64,000 nucleotides of DNA, taken from positions 1 through 64,000 of the forward strand of contig JAMZAV010005111.1 in the NCBI GenBank assembly GCA_024449915.1, read 5' to 3'. The stretch is from Sweltsa coloradensis. Its lineage: Eukaryota; Arthropoda; Insecta; Plecoptera; Chloroperlidae. This document shows positions 1-11,189 of this stretch, piece after piece; the stretch's first letter is position 1, and every line of letters begins with the position of its first letter. The position numbers and the translations under genes are program-made. Under the pieces are notes generated by a model. It was not told the origin of the DNA. It did not search any database and was given only the letters and a program-made list of their open reading frames with translations.

Positions 1-119
1 AAGCAGTAAAGAGAATGTTTTTTTAAGAGTTTGATATGTTCTGTTTACATCTTGTTTGATATGTATTTTATTATTGTTGTATATAATTCTTAGGATGGGT
101 GTATAATGTCTCAAATGGA

Positions 120-1600
120 TCTTCGGTCTGCTATTAGCATCCATCCGTATGTTTCCTATATAATATGTAATGAATGTACGGAATAAACACATAATAATAA
201 TAATAAAATAATGGTTAAACATAATTTGATGACTTCCAGCATGTTACAACTTGATTCAAAATGTAAATGCGTTCTCATTAAGAAATTTTTGAAATGGTTC
301 ATAATATCAATATTGAAATGTCTGGAAGACTTCACGTCAGCCGGTAGAGTGTTCCACAACGATGCAGAACGACAGTAGAATCCGTTTTGGTATGATGAAG
401 TTCGTGCACGAGGAGAGATGATCAAAGTTCCTGGGTTACGTCTACGAGGTTTATTGTCTAGAGTGATCCGATGAAATGGATTCAAATCTGCAGAACCAGT
501 GTTTTGTTGTCGAAGTAACTTCACATCAGCTTCTTTGCAGAAATTTGTAATGGAAGGAAGGTCGCAAGCATGTAGCCTCTGCGTCGCACTGTCTGAATAA
601 AAACTCGATTTGTGTAAAATAGCCTTCGTAGCACGGTTTTGAATTGCCTCAAGCTTCGTTAAGTTAGCTCTTGAAGTCGGATGCCAAGCAGGGATACCAT
701 AAGTTATGATAGGCCGAATCAGAGTTAGATAAGCAGTCCGGATTGTACGAGGTTTCGACCCCTTTAGTTTCTTGTTACAAATCCAAGTAATTTTGAGGCA
801 CGATTTCTTACTAATTCAGTGTGCAAATTCCACTTTAGATCATTTGTTAAGGTAATTCCAAGCAATGTTATTGAATCACATTTTGGGATAATTTTGCATT
901 GAAGTGAGTTCACATTCTTGAAATAAATTTTTGATCTAGTTAATGTAAAGTATTGAGATTTTAGAGAGTTCAAGGACATTTTGTTTATTGTGGACCAAGT
1001 ATGTATGCTGTTCAGGTCATTTTGCAAAATTTCGAAATCAAGAATTGATCTTATTGATGCATAAACGGTCGAATCATCAGCAAATTGTAGCAAGGTTGAA
1101 GAAACACATTGAGGTAGGTCAAGCATGTAAATATAAAAAAGCAGGGGGCCAATTACTGAACCTTGGGGAACTCCAGATGTCACTTTAGTGGAAGGAGAAG
1201 GAGAACCACTTAATATGACACACTGAGTCCGATCAGTCAGAAACGATTTCATCCACTGGTATAGTTAGCCTCTAATTTTGTAGCCATGCAATTTTAAGAG
1301 AAGTCTTTCGTGAGGAACCTGTTCAAATGCCTTTTGCCAGTCAAGAGCTATACAATCAACTTGTTTTACATCCTTGTCCTCAAGCGCGTGAAGCCAGTCG
1401 TCATTTGCTCGAGGAGCATTGTAACGCATGAGCGCCGAGGTAGAAAGCCATGTTGATTATCGTTTATAAGATCATTGTTTTGCAGATGTTCTAGAATGCG
1501 GCGTGACACGAGTTTCTCCATTAATTTTGATGCTATCGAGGTGAGCGATATTGGGCGGTAATTGCCAACGTCTCTTGGGTCACCCTTTTTAAAAACTGGA
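120..1600 (-). pseudogene. Non-LTR retrotransposon reverse transcriptase, 5'-truncated and frameshifted
   Basis: The minus strand encodes the C-terminal half of an endonuclease/RT-type non-LTR retrotransposon polyprotein, which would copy element RNA at a nicked target. Reading from about 1590 down, I see NYRPISLTS (RT block 2a), then GVPQGSVIGPLLF (block 4) and the catalytic box FADDS, with both aspartates kept, near 1060-1090. LLGI and the thumb motif ITYGIPAWHP follow at about 660-720. The tail (near 400) has the R-TSSYQN and LWNTLPADV signature common in CR1/Jockey-like elements. The frame breaks near 1260-1400 and 525-760, so no intact enzyme is made. The 3' end lies in AT-rich sequence with an ATT microsatellite (190-207), which fits a CR1/L2-type tail. 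The 5' half is missing. Clade assignment is inferred; the RT identity is certain. Confidence 0.9.
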
Positions 1601-1856
1601 ACCTATACCTATGATGATACTATCTATGTTGAATGGTGTGCTTGGGCGAATTGAAGTTTGAAATTATTTTCAAGTGGCGATAATAGCCGTGGGCCCGATC
1701 AGAAATTTTAAATAAATTTTTTTGGTTTTCTAAAAGAGACCGGTTTTAAAAGCTATTCACTTTATTTTGACTAAGAAGCATATTTGGGAAAATAGAAAAA
1801 TTGGTCGAATAGCTTTTTTAAATGTAATAATCTAAATACTGATGGTATATTTTCAG

Positions 1857-2076
1857 AACTGCGAGCCCCTGAAGACCACTTTGGGAGGCTATCGGCAACT
1901 GTTGCATCTGGGGTAACAACTGCCATGAGTTTGGGCGGCTTGCCGTGGTCAAGGGGATCGTGCCCTACATGTACTCGGACGACGAGGATCTGAAGAACGC
2001 GACGACCCACGCTATCCACCAGCTGACCACCGACTCTTACAACTGCATCGAGCTGCACTCCAGGGGCGTCGTGCCG
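1857..2076 (+). CDS. ODAD2: Internal exon of outer dynein arm docking subunit ODAD2/ARMC4 (armadillo repeats), with a +1 base
   Basis: This is an internal exon between a TTTTCAG acceptor (ending 1856) and a GTGAGA donor (starting 2077). It reads NCEPLK, then after one extra A at 1875 continues as PLWEAIGNCCIWGNN and NATTHAIHQL, with TDSYNC and GVVP at the end. CC-WG-N followed by an NATxxALxQLSxDxxNC block is how I recall the penultimate armadillo repeats of ODAD2 (ARMC4), a ciliary protein needed to dock outer dynein arms on axonemal doublets. Without the extra base the exon is 219 nt, exactly 73 codons, phase 0 at both ends. With it, the upstream frame meets TGA at 1870-1872. The exon is clearly more GC-rich at third positions than its surroundings. 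Neighbouring ODAD2 exons were not found here. The extra base may be a sequencing error or real decay. Gene identity rests on remembered family sequence. Confidence 0.7.
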
Positions 2077-2199
2077 GTGAGAGGAGTTATAGTTGCTTGG
2101 TTGTCTGATAGAAGGCTAGATCCCCAGGCTCTCATTAATATTCATTCATTTATTGTACATAGATCCCCAAAAAGTAACAGGTACATGGGATATTATACA

Positions 2200-3450
2200 T
2201 AGTCACGAGTAGTATGAATTAATCTAAAAGAGTTCAACTAGAATCACAGAAAATCGTCAATAAAATAAAATGAGTTCAGAGTAAAAGGTTTTTAGTTTAG
2301 TTTTAAACTATCTTCACTCCCGATGTCCTTGAGCTCAGTTGGCAGGTTATTGTATAGTCGGATCCCCGGGGCCCCGATTCATGTACATTTATCCCGGGTA
2401 TAGGTGGTATAAGGACGGTATAATGCAGGACATGGCAGGATAAGGCCTGGGTTAAGTCTGGGCAACTCTCATCCATCAAAATTTCCAATGCAACAACAGA
2501 CCAACAAATGTTATTTTTCCACTGCATTCCACAGCCATGTAATCAGCAAATTAGCAAATGACACTGAAAATTTGCACCATCTTTTGTTTTACATTTTCAT
2601 TTAGTGACAGAAGATTGCGTGAGATCGTTAAAGAAAGAAAAGGCGTATTATTGCCGTAAATTTTGGAATAGCCTAGGACTAACATACTATTTTTTTATCT
2701 GCATTAGGCTTTTAGTAATCAAAACTAGTTAAATTTGTGCGGGTTGTGTGTCTGAACAAGGTCGTGCAGGCCTAGGGTTGTCTAGAAAAGGCCTAGGGCT
2801 TGTCAAACGTGTAACGTTAGCATTAATTGAATGTAGTCCTATAGCCTAATGGAACTTTAGGCCTACACTGTTGTATTATGAATTATTTTCTACATCTGGG
2901 CCTAGGCCCGGGATGGTTTCTGATTTGTTTTATGAGAGTAATGACAACTTTTCTCGTTTTCACATAGATGCAAAATTTAAATGTCCGCCATCTGTTTACG
3001 TATTTTCTTATCCCCGGTCGGAGGCGGGATAAGTCTTCATGAATTGGATTCGGAGTTATACCGCACTTATACCACCTAACTCGGCTTATACCGGGATAAA
3101 AATGTACATGAATCGGGGCCCCGGTTACTAGGGCTTTTCAGTCCATGGCTAGCCTCACTGTGTCCCGGTGTAGGTCTCTCTGCTGTCTGGTGGCATAATT
3201 ATGGCAGTCCTCATTTCTTCTGAATTCATGTAGTCTCTTGCGGGTGCTCATCACCGATTCAAGATATAGAGATCCGCTAAGGTAAGTATACCCATCTCAG
3301 AGAAAAGCTTTCGACAAGAGTGCCGCCTACCAACTCCTTTGGAAAATTCGCACAGCTCTTTTCTGTATAATAAAAATCTTCATAAAACTTTCTCACATGA
3401 GGAGCCCCATAGAAGGATACCATAACGAAGGAGGGATTCGAAGTAAGCAA
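2200..3450 (-). pseudogene. Second non-LTR retrotransposon 3' fragment, split by a TIR element
   Basis: Read on the minus strand from about 3430 down, degraded frames give YGILLWGSS, EMGILTLADLYIL and a tail with VRLYNNLPTEL. This is the usual order of the region after the RT domain in Jockey/RTE-like retrotransposons. The part encoding the LYNNLPTELKDIG tail (about 2300-2360) is separated from the rest by the inverted-repeat element at 2368-3122, so the insertion hit an existing retrotransposon copy. The 3' end fades out near 2210-2280 in AT-rich sequence. There is no open frame of useful length, so this is a dead fragment. It lies in the presumed intron after the ODAD2 exon. Confidence 0.65.
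2368..3122. mobile_element. 755-bp non-autonomous element with ~50-bp terminal inverted repeats
   Basis: Both ends read GGGGCCCCGATTCATGTACA inward and stay complementary for about 50 bp (2368-2416 against about 3072-3122), sharing TATCCCGG and AGGTGGTATAAG blocks. There is no coding capacity. The flanks do not show a clear target duplication because the ends are runs of C and G. It sits inside a retrotransposon tail, so it is the younger insertion. Superfamily unknown. Confidence 0.75.
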
Positions 3451-3459
3451 AATACACTG

Positions 3460-4310
3460 TTCTAGCCGTACAGTACGTACGTACGTCCGTACAGGCGCGA
3501 GCGTAGCAAATTGAAGCGTCAATCTGACTTATTCAAGATGGCGATTTGAGGTTCCAATTTATGCTTTACATTATGTTTTCAATGTGATTATTATTTCTCT
3601 TTTGTATATTATTTTAGCTTGTGCAGCATGGGAATGCACCAACAGAAACAATAAGAAGTTATTGCATAAGGGAAATTAGTAATCATTTGGTGTTAATGGC
3701 TAATTGCTCACCTGTCAACGTGACAGCCATCTTGAAAAATATTTGGGCTACAAATCGCTACAACCTAATTTAACATACAAAGTGACCCATTCAAGATGGC
3801 TTCTAATTGTCACGCCAGTGGACCAATGACTGCGGATCTAGCCTACTATAGATGTTAATTAATATCATTGGACGTACCCCAACTTCATTGTGGTATAGCA
3901 TTATCATGGATAGGAGCTCCAATAGCCCGTCGCGACGTTTGAGTCCCAACAATCCTGAGCACATATTGCTATCGCACGTTCACATAGGATAATATTTACG
4001 TGTTCTTCACTTTTTTAAACTGTTAAAAGGTGAAAACTTTAAAATTATTGTAATTTGTACAAAAATATAATTTAAAAATCATGAAATTTTGTAATTTTGT
4101 ACCCGACTTACATATTGTTATTAAAATTATTATTTGAGAATCCTTTTTATTGAACTATAATCAAGTTTTAATATTCTTTAAAAGTATACAATTATTATTG
4201 TGGTTCATTTTTTTTATGTTAAGTTTACACAATTTTTTTGTTTTGGTACTGGGATGAATCAGTGAAAAAATCAAACTTTTTGTTTATTTATAAATGATCA
4301 GCTGCAATAA
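3460..4310. other. AT-rich sequence, no recognised feature
   Basis: It contains a short CGTA run (3471-3490) and AT-rich stretches. I see no gene, repeat boundary or RNA. Confidence 0.5.
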
Positions 4311-4673
4311 AGGGTCAAGGGCGCGTCAACCGTTAGGTCATAATGCGCCGTTCTAATCTAGGGGATGTCAGGAGGAAATGCCCTTGGTCAGAACCAGCCA
4401 CGGGTAGGGGGAAGAAAAGGGGGTACTCACGTCTTGATAATCATGTCATCGTTGGTATTGTAATTGTCGTCGTCGTCGTCGGAGAGGTCGTCAAGGGAAG
4501 TGGGAGGGGTTCCCGACGACGACTGACAGAGCTCGCCTCAGTTTATAGGAAATTATATTTTATTTTATTTACTTAAGGATTCAGGGCGCGTCAACCGTTA
4601 GGTCATAATCATAATACTCCACTCTAGCCTAGGGGATGTCAGGAGGAGGGGCCCATACTGGTCAGAGCCACGG

Positions 4674-4770
4674 TTCTTCTTTTTTCTTTCTTTTTTTTCC
4701 TTTCATTTTTTTTTTTCTTTCTTTCTTTATTTTCCTTTTCTTTTCTTTTTTCTTTTTCTTTTCATTCCCC
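4674..4770. repeat. CT-rich (polypyrimidine) low-complexity tract
   Basis: About 95 bases almost entirely C and T, lying inside the insertion that splits the second tandem copy. Confidence 0.85.
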
Positions 4771-4914
4771 ACCCCCTTTTTTATATATTATTCGATTCAT
4801 TCATAAATTGCATTTAATATCCTTTTTATTTGTTATCAAATTTGTTGAGTATTTAATGCATTGTTGTAATATTACTATTTCAAAGTTCATTGTTGTGTCT
4901 GCATCTATGTAATT

Positions 4915-4972
4915 AGATTTATTTAGTTGTCCTCCTTTGTAAAATCAGTTTTTATAACAGAATAGGATAGAC

Positions 4973-5006
<34 letters not shown>

Positions 5007-5013
5007 AAATTAG
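4915..5013 (+). repeat. Retroposon 3' tail with AAAT microsatellite
   Basis: The block TTTAGTTGTCCTCC followed by TTTGTAAAATCAG and an (AAAT)n run is a retroposon 3' end. The same end recurs at 50984-51060 with AGTTGTCCTCC. Confidence 0.6.
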
Positions 5014-5932
5014 GGGAAGAAAAGGAGGGTTCTCATGTCGTGGTAGTCTCGTTTTTGTCATCATTGGCGTTGTCATTGTCGTCGTCGTCGGAGTGCTCGT
5101 CAAGGGAAGTGGGAGGGGTCCCCGACGAGTACGACGACTGACAGAGCTCGCCTCTATTGTTTCGGAATGTGACATACTAGCTATGCTAATGTTTGAGATG
5201 GACTCCCTCTTTCCTCGCCTTTTGCGATAAGTAGAGCCATGCTCTGGGCAAAACTACCCCGGGGCATAGAGATACAATCTATACAATTCCAGTGTGTTGT
5301 TTTTTTCAGTTTCTCCTGCAGCAAATCTCTTCTAAAGACGCAAGGACGGCAAACGCGGCGGCCGGAGGCTTGAGCAATATGAGGAAACTAGTTCTGGCAG
5401 CCGAAAAGTTCAAGTTTTCTCAATAGACATTCGTCGAGACTCATATTTAAAAATCTGAAGTGGTTGTGATGCAATAAGGCCTAATTTAAAACATTTTCCA
5501 AGACTTCAAAAATCCCATTTATGATGATTGTTTGAGGTTATACGTATGTGAAGATGGTGACTTCACTTAAGGACATAAGGACAAACGACTAAGGACATTA
5601 CATTAGGACATCAGGACATTAGCAAGTGGATACCTTCTAAAATCATCATATTATCCTAAAGTGCAGGTTTGCGACATCGGTTGATAACACCTTTGCGAAT
5701 CAAACGGGCGATATGAATACAGGTTTATTTTATACATTCCTTGAGTTTATTTATATACACTATACTCGCTGTAAGGTTGTTACTATTTATATAATGTGCT
5801 TCTATGATCCACTCGATCAGCTAATAAAATGACATCGGAAGAAAATAAAGTAGCACTTTGTCAGCTTCCTAACTTATTTCACATAATTACTTTGTACACA
5901 ATGGTCTGAACCCGGCCTTGTCGTAAATTGTG

Positions 5933-5977
5933 GCCAACCAGCGATATTCTATTTCAAAAAACAGATCGCTGGTTGGC
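5933..5977. repeat. 13-bp perfect inverted repeat (hairpin)
   Basis: GCCAACCAGCGAT at 5933-5945 pairs perfectly with 5965-5977 across a 19-nt loop. It may be the core of a small MITE; nothing else is visible. Confidence 0.7.
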
Positions 5978-6124
5978 TTTTATCTACTCATCTGTGACTG
6001 TGGTGCAAGGGTGTCAATAGGGTTCCACTATTATATTATAATAGTCTCTCAGTGAGTGGGGAGACCATGGGTAGACCATGTAGTTATAAATATATGGACT
6101 TATAAAAAACAAAATAATGTATTT

Positions 6125-6185
6125 AATATGTGTCTCGTTGGTCTTGTGGTTATGAAGGTCTAGGGTTCGATACCCCCTTTAGGCA
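6125..6185 (+). repeat. tRNA-derived SINE head fragment
   Basis: TCGTTGGTCTTGTGGTTA resembles a pol III A box, and GGGTTCGATACCC about 22 nt later resembles a B box. The same head, in the other orientation, ends the SINEs at 29300-29750 and 61345-61760. The body is missing here. Confidence 0.5.
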
Positions 6186-7254
6186 GAAGTTATAATAATT
6201 ATATATTGTTAGTATATATCACCCCAGTGATACAAAATCATATGGTTCTCAGTAGTGTTCAACCTTACAGCCCTCTCCTTTGATGATTCTCTAGTTACTC
6301 TATCAATGATGTTTTTTTACAACTACATGTTTGTCGAGGTTCTTAATTTTAGCAGAAAAAGTATTAAAGTTGGTTTAATGTAGTAAAAAAAAAAATGAAA
6401 TATCAAACGGTAACAAAACTTGATTTTACCTCAAGGTATTTTTTTCTAATTTAAGTAGGTAACTTCAAGCAGAAATTCATATTTCTAAAAAAAAATCAAA
6501 GACAGATACTGTATTTCAATTTTTTTTAATTGCGTCTTTTAAGAAATTTTGGGGAATTTGATCTTTTGAATAACAGCTTTATGTTAAGTAGAAACTCAGA
6601 TTTGAAATATATTCCAAAAACTAGATTTTTTCTGAATCTCGAATAATAGCAATACTATAGATTTACGAAATTTCCGGGAAAACCCAAATTTTTTTTTTCC
6701 CATTTTTAGCCTTTTTTACACATTTGTATTTTCAATTTTCTCCAAAACTTTCACACTTTTTGTCCTATTAGCGTGGGGAAAAATGTTGTATTTTTTAAAT
6801 TCCACAAACAAAATTTAAAAATTGGGTCAAATTGAAAAACCTATTATTCAGAGCATAAAAACCAAAACCCTACATACATGTTTGTGTAGCAAGGGTATGA
6901 AAGCTATAATAGTAGGCCTAGCCCTACAAGATAATATGTCAACAAATTCAAATTCAAAAAATTTCACAAAATTATTGTAGGGGTTTACTAAAATTTAATA
7001 TTTTTCAAAGGAGAACCTACTTAATAATTCCAAGCAAATTGTGTAAAGTTTCAATAAAATACCAATTTCATTCACAAACATTCCTTAAATTGGTGTTTCT
7101 ATCTTAAAACAGAAGTCAAGAGTACATTCCAATTAAGTAAAATATGTGAACCCTACATCCAAACACCATCACAACTCCAAAATACAGGTATTTCAATTAT
7201 TGGGTTATATAATATATATTATTATATACCTCACTGGCTTAATGAATAATGTAA

Positions 7255-7485
7255 ACGATGACTTTAATTAAGTCGTACTAGCAACGAGGCACATAATCAT
7301 GCCATCATTCTTATGTTGTTCACAATCAGCCTTGTTGATTCTGGCACTGTCTGCGGGTGAAATCGTGTCCACCTTCATTGATCGGTCTAGTTGGTCATTA
7401 TTCGCCTCGTCGATGGTGTCGGCGCCTACAGGTTTGGCTTAGTCAGCTTTAAAAAAAGTATTGTCCCCACTGGAAATCAAGAAAT
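7255..7485 (+). mobile_element. SINE body fragment (same family as 61345-61760)
   Basis: Its complement shares GCCAGAATCAACAAGGC, the CTCGTTGCTAG block and CTGTAGGC-CCGAC with the SINE at 61345-61760, and its end TGTCCCCACTGGAAATC matches that SINE's tail. The complement has 56 codons without a stop, which mimics an exon, but the repeat match explains it better. Confidence 0.65.
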
Positions 7486-7589
7486 AAACCCTTGTTTATA
7501 ATATGCGTAAGGTATAATGCATTATAATGTGCGGTTGGTAAGTTCAATAGCAACAGAATAGTTGCAGTACTGTTCCAATTAATCGTCTC

Positions 7590-7660
7590 GGTAGCCTGAT
7601 TTAGACGTAGCCTACTTCTGGCAATCGGGAGACCCAGGTTCGACACTACACTCAGAATGA
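7590..7660 (+). repeat. tRNA-like sequence next to the palindromic array
   Basis: GGTAGCCTGATTTAGACG followed by CCAGGTTCGACAC resembles A- and B-box spacing of a tRNA-derived SINE head. It directly abuts the start of the 22-bp palindrome array. It does not fold into a convincing functional tRNA by eye. Confidence 0.35.
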
Positions 7661-8095
7661 AAAAGGTCGAAAGGGGTCGATTATGGGGTCGATCGGGTAA
7701 GTACGGGTTGAAAATTCTACCCAAGGGTATAAGTTTGTAGAATGGGGTAAGAAAGGGTAACTAAGGGTCGAAAAATGTTCCTCAGACAGGCGAATTTCCT
7801 AAAAAGGTATAATATTGAACCCAAATCAACCAAGAACTACCTGTAGGGTAGATAATGGGAAATACCTCTAACATGACAAAAATCTTCCCGTGGAGGTATA
7901 TTCATCGACCTCTAAGTGGAGATATTCGACCGAGAATCGGATAAATACACGCCCTCGAAAGCCTAAATAATAGACCCATGGAAAGTTAAAACCTTGCCAA
8001 TAGAGTTCGAAATTTGAACTCTCAAAGGTAATAAATGAATTCAAATAGAGATAATATTAAACCAGTAGAGGAATAAAATTATTCTCCAAGGGTGG

Positions 8096-9455
8096 AATAA
8101 TATACCTTTAAGAGTCGATAAATATCACTTTGCGGGTCGACCTCTGAGAGGTGAAAACTCAGCCGTCTCTGGTCGAAATATATACCTCATAGGTTGATTA
8201 CTAACTAACTGCGGGCATAATAATCACATCTTGAGGTGTATCTGTTCGTCTCCTAGGGGAAGAATAATATACCTCTAAGAGTCGATAAATATCACTTTGC
8301 GGGTCGAACAAATACGACCTCTGAGAGGTGAAAACTCAACCGTCTCTGGTCGAAATATATACCTCATAGGTTGATTACTAACTAACTGCGGGCATAATAA
8401 TCACATCTTGAGGTGTATCTGTTCGTCTTCTAGGGGAAGAATAATATACCTTTAAGGGTAGATAGGTATCACTTTGCGGGTCGAACAAATACGACCTCTG
8501 AGAGGTGAAAAATCAACCGTCTCTGGTCGAAATATATACCTCATAGGTTGATTACTAACTAACTGCGGGCATAATAATCACATCTTGAGGTGTTTCTGTT
8601 CGTCTCCTAGGGGAAGAATAATATACCTCTAAGAGTCGATAAATATCACTTTGCGGGTCGAACAAATACGACCTCTGAGAGGTGAAAACTCAACCGTCTC
8701 TGGTCGAAATATAGACCTCATACGTTGACCACCTACTAACTGCGGGCATAATAATCACATCTTGAGGTGTTTCTGTTCGTCTTCTAGGGGAAGAATAATA
8801 TACCTTTAAGGGTAGATAGGTATCACTTTGCGGGTCGAACAATACGACCTCTGAGAGGTGAAACTCAACCGTCTATGGTCGAAATATATACCTCATAGGT
8901 TTGATTACTAACTAACTGCGGGCATAATAATCACATCTTGAGGTGTATCTGTTCGTCTTCTAGGGGAAGAATAATATACCTTTAAGTGTAGATAGATACC
9001 ACTCTGTGGGTCGAACTAATAACACCTCTGAGATGGGAAAACTCAACCGTCTCTGGTCGAAATATATACCTCATAGGTGGATTACTAACTAACTGTGAGC
9101 ATAATAATCACATCTTGAGGTGTATCTGTTCGTCTCCTAGGGTAAGAATAATATACCTTTAAGGGTAGATAGATACCACTTTGCGGGTCGAACTAATAAC
9201 ACCTCTGAGAGGTGAAAACTCAACCGTCTCTGGTCGAAATATATACCTCATAGGTTGATTACTAACTAACTGCGGGCATAATAATCACATCTTGAGGTGT
9301 TCTCTGTTCGTCTCCTAGAGGAAGATAATATACCTCTAAGGTAGATAGATATCACTCTGTGGGTCGAACTAATAACACCTCTGAGATGGGAAAACTCAAC
9401 CGTCTCTGGTCGAAATATATACCTCGAAGGTTGATTACTAACTGCAGGTATAAAT
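8096..9455. repeat. 176-bp higher-order satellite units (about 8 copies)
   Basis: The units are highly similar and differ by substitutions and small indels. Conserved anchors are ACTTTGCGGGTCGAAC, CAACCGTCTCTGGTCGAA and CATCTTGAGGTGT. Spacing between successive anchors is 166-178 bp. Confidence 0.92.
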
Positions 9456-9600
9456 AAATAAATAATAATAAATTGTATTTAGAGTCTATCCACTCAGTTA
9501 TATAACTGATTTTCAGTGGAGGACTTTAAATCAAAGCGACCAAGCCAATCCTGTAGGCATCTTGAGGTGTATCACTACAGACGCGCTTCAGTTATATAGT
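9455..9600 (-). mobile_element. Truncated SINE tail inserted in the palindromic array
   Basis: It starts with an AAAT/AAT microsatellite (9450-9472), followed by GTATTTAGAGTCTATCCACT and GATTTTCAGTGG. These match the tail of the SINEs at 29300 and 61345. Array sequence resumes with CATCTTGAGGTGTATC near 9560. A tRNA-like GGTTCGAGCC (9660) lies further right, in sequence I cannot assign. Confidence 0.65.
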
Positions 9601-10363
9601 GTCTTGGTGTATTGGGTTTAATGACTAGGACAGTGTATACTCTTTCTCCAGGTGTCCCCAGGTTCGAGCCTCGCTGAATTCCGAGATTTTAGCATTATGA
9701 AATTTATATGTAATATTAATCATTCTACTGGCTATTCAATGATGCATGTCTTTCTTACAGGAACATTCATCATCACTGTTTTAATTAATAAAGTAATAAT
9801 TGTAAGGTTCCATTAATCCCACTACAGGAGCCGAAATTTCAACCTGAAGACTAAAGTAGAAATCGGACGGGTCGAAATTTTTGCTTACATCAGGGGTAAT
9901 AAAATCGACCCTTACAAGACGAAATAATCTTCTTGGAGGTCTATCGAGATTGGGGTTAATCTACCCCTACGGGTCGATAATACTCTCTTAAAAGGCCTTA
10001 TTTAAGAACCTATAGGTGACAATAACCCCACTCTAGAGTGCGCTTAATCTACCCTTACGGGTCGATCATAATCTCTTAAAGGGCCTTATTTTAGAACTAT
10101 AGGTGACAAAAACCCCACTCTAGAGTGGGATTAATCTACCCCTACGAGTTCATTTATTCGCCTTAGCGGTCGATTATTATACCCTGTTTTCGAGGGGGTC
10201 GAATGGTCGACCCTCTAAAAACAGGGGTCGAACAGGTGATATCCCCCTAGGGGTCGAATTTTCTACCTTTTCGATTTAGCACATTTTGTTGTACAATTTT
10301 TTAAGTCCACTGGTGACTTCTGATAACAACCTGGTCAAGTCTTTTCTCTCATTTTCTATATAA

Positions 10364-11126
10364 TTGGATGAGCGTAGCGAGCGTAGCGAGCGAAGCGAAG
10401 ATTCCATTTCACTACACTGGAGAAAAAAATCCGAAATGTTTTTTTTTTCCCCCTTTCTTTCTGTATTTTTGTCTGTCTGTTAACACGATTCCGGCTAAAC
10501 CGATACTCCGATTGCGACGAAATTTTATGGAGGCCTTCGAAATCTCTGAACTAAGAACTGCCACGTTTTTTGAGCGCAATCAAAAATTATTTCTCATGAA
10601 AATCGCAATTTTACGATTTTTTTTCGATTTTTAAAAAATTTCTTCGACTTATAACTCCTACATTATCCGATTGTAATGATTTTTCACAGAACCTTAATTT
10701 TACGAATTGATATATTTGTGTGAAATTTGAGCGTAATCAAATAATTATTTCTCATGAAAATCGCAATTTTACAATTTTTTAAATTTCTTCTGCTTATAAC
10801 ACCTACATGCTTTATCCGATCATAATGATTTTTTCACAGAACCTTAATCTTTAAGAATTAATATATTCGTGTAAAATTTTGTGCGTAACCGAATAATTAT
10901 TGCTTAAGAAAATTTCAATATTACGATTTTTTTCATTTTTTAAAATTACGATTAAGTTAATTAAAAAAAATAAGTTAATTTTTTATTTAATTTGATTTAA
11001 TTTTAAAAAAATTCAACAAAGTTCTGATTTTTTCACAGAACAACAGAAAATCCACAAAACACATGGCAGCTCAATACACCAATTACGCTCATCCAACAAC
11101 GCGGCGGGACTTAAGCGTTTTTTTAG
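10364..11126 (+). mobile_element. Helentron-like non-autonomous element, copy 1
   Basis: It begins TTGGATGAGCGTAGCGAGCG. Near the 3' end, TACGCTCATCCAA is the exact inverted repeat of the first 13 nt. A hairpin with AACGC/GCGTT stem follows (around CGGCGGGACTTAA), then a T run and TAG. The host bases are A on the left and T on the right, with no target duplication. The interior holds about 2.5 tandem units of about 155 bp starting at GAGCGCAATC (10572, 10728, 10881). A terminal inverted repeat mirrored just before a 3' hairpin is the architecture reported for Helentron-type rolling-circle elements. There is no Rep/helicase coding. Confidence 0.8.
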
Positions 11127-11189
11127 TATTTATATTTATAATGTAATATACATTTTCTTACCTCTTACAAGAATGTTTATAATCCGTAT

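Larger units (their letters stand above)
4318..5160. repeat. Tandem direct duplication (~230-bp unit), second copy interrupted
   Basis: A block starting GGGCGCGTCAACCGTTAGGT (4319) and ending near GACTGACAGAGCTCGCCTC (about 4535) is repeated from 4587 to about 5155. The second copy is split by about 330 bp (roughly 4670-5013) holding a long CT tract, a LINE/SINE-like 3' tail and an AAAT microsatellite. Both copies keep a CGTCGTCGTC run and an AAGTGGGAGGGG block. A related short block occurs at 13547-13585, so this is an interspersed repeat family. Confidence 0.7.
5170..7250. other. AT-rich non-coding stretch
   Basis: No gene is supported. Contents worth noting are a hairpin (5933-5977), a tRNA-like/SINE head fragment (6125-6185) and long T-rich sequence (6310-7100). 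Open frames here are short and of low complexity. Confidence 0.5.
7665..10280. repeat. Array of ~22-bp palindromic monomers with a 176-bp higher-order repeat
   Basis: The tract is built from degenerate self-complementary words of the form TACCnnnnnnGGTCGA, centred about every 22 bp. Examples are ACCTCTGAGAGGT, ACCTCATAGGT, CTTCTAGGGGAAG and CCCCTAGGGG. From about 8096 to 9450 eight such words form one 176-178 bp unit, repeated about eight times (starts near 8096, 8263, 8439, 8615, 8792, 8969, 9146, 9324). The flanks (7665-8090 and 9850-10280) hold more diverged monomers with the same spacing. An unrelated insertion interrupts at about 9455-9840. There is no ORF. Function is unknown. Confidence 0.9.

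Noticed and set aside
7275..7447. Minus-strand exon with 56 polar codons
   Set aside because: The same blocks occur in the SINE at 61345-61760, so the open frame is a by-product of the repeat.
8096..9455. CRISPR array
   Set aside because: Repeats are contiguous 176-bp units without unique spacers, in eukaryotic DNA, with no cas genes.
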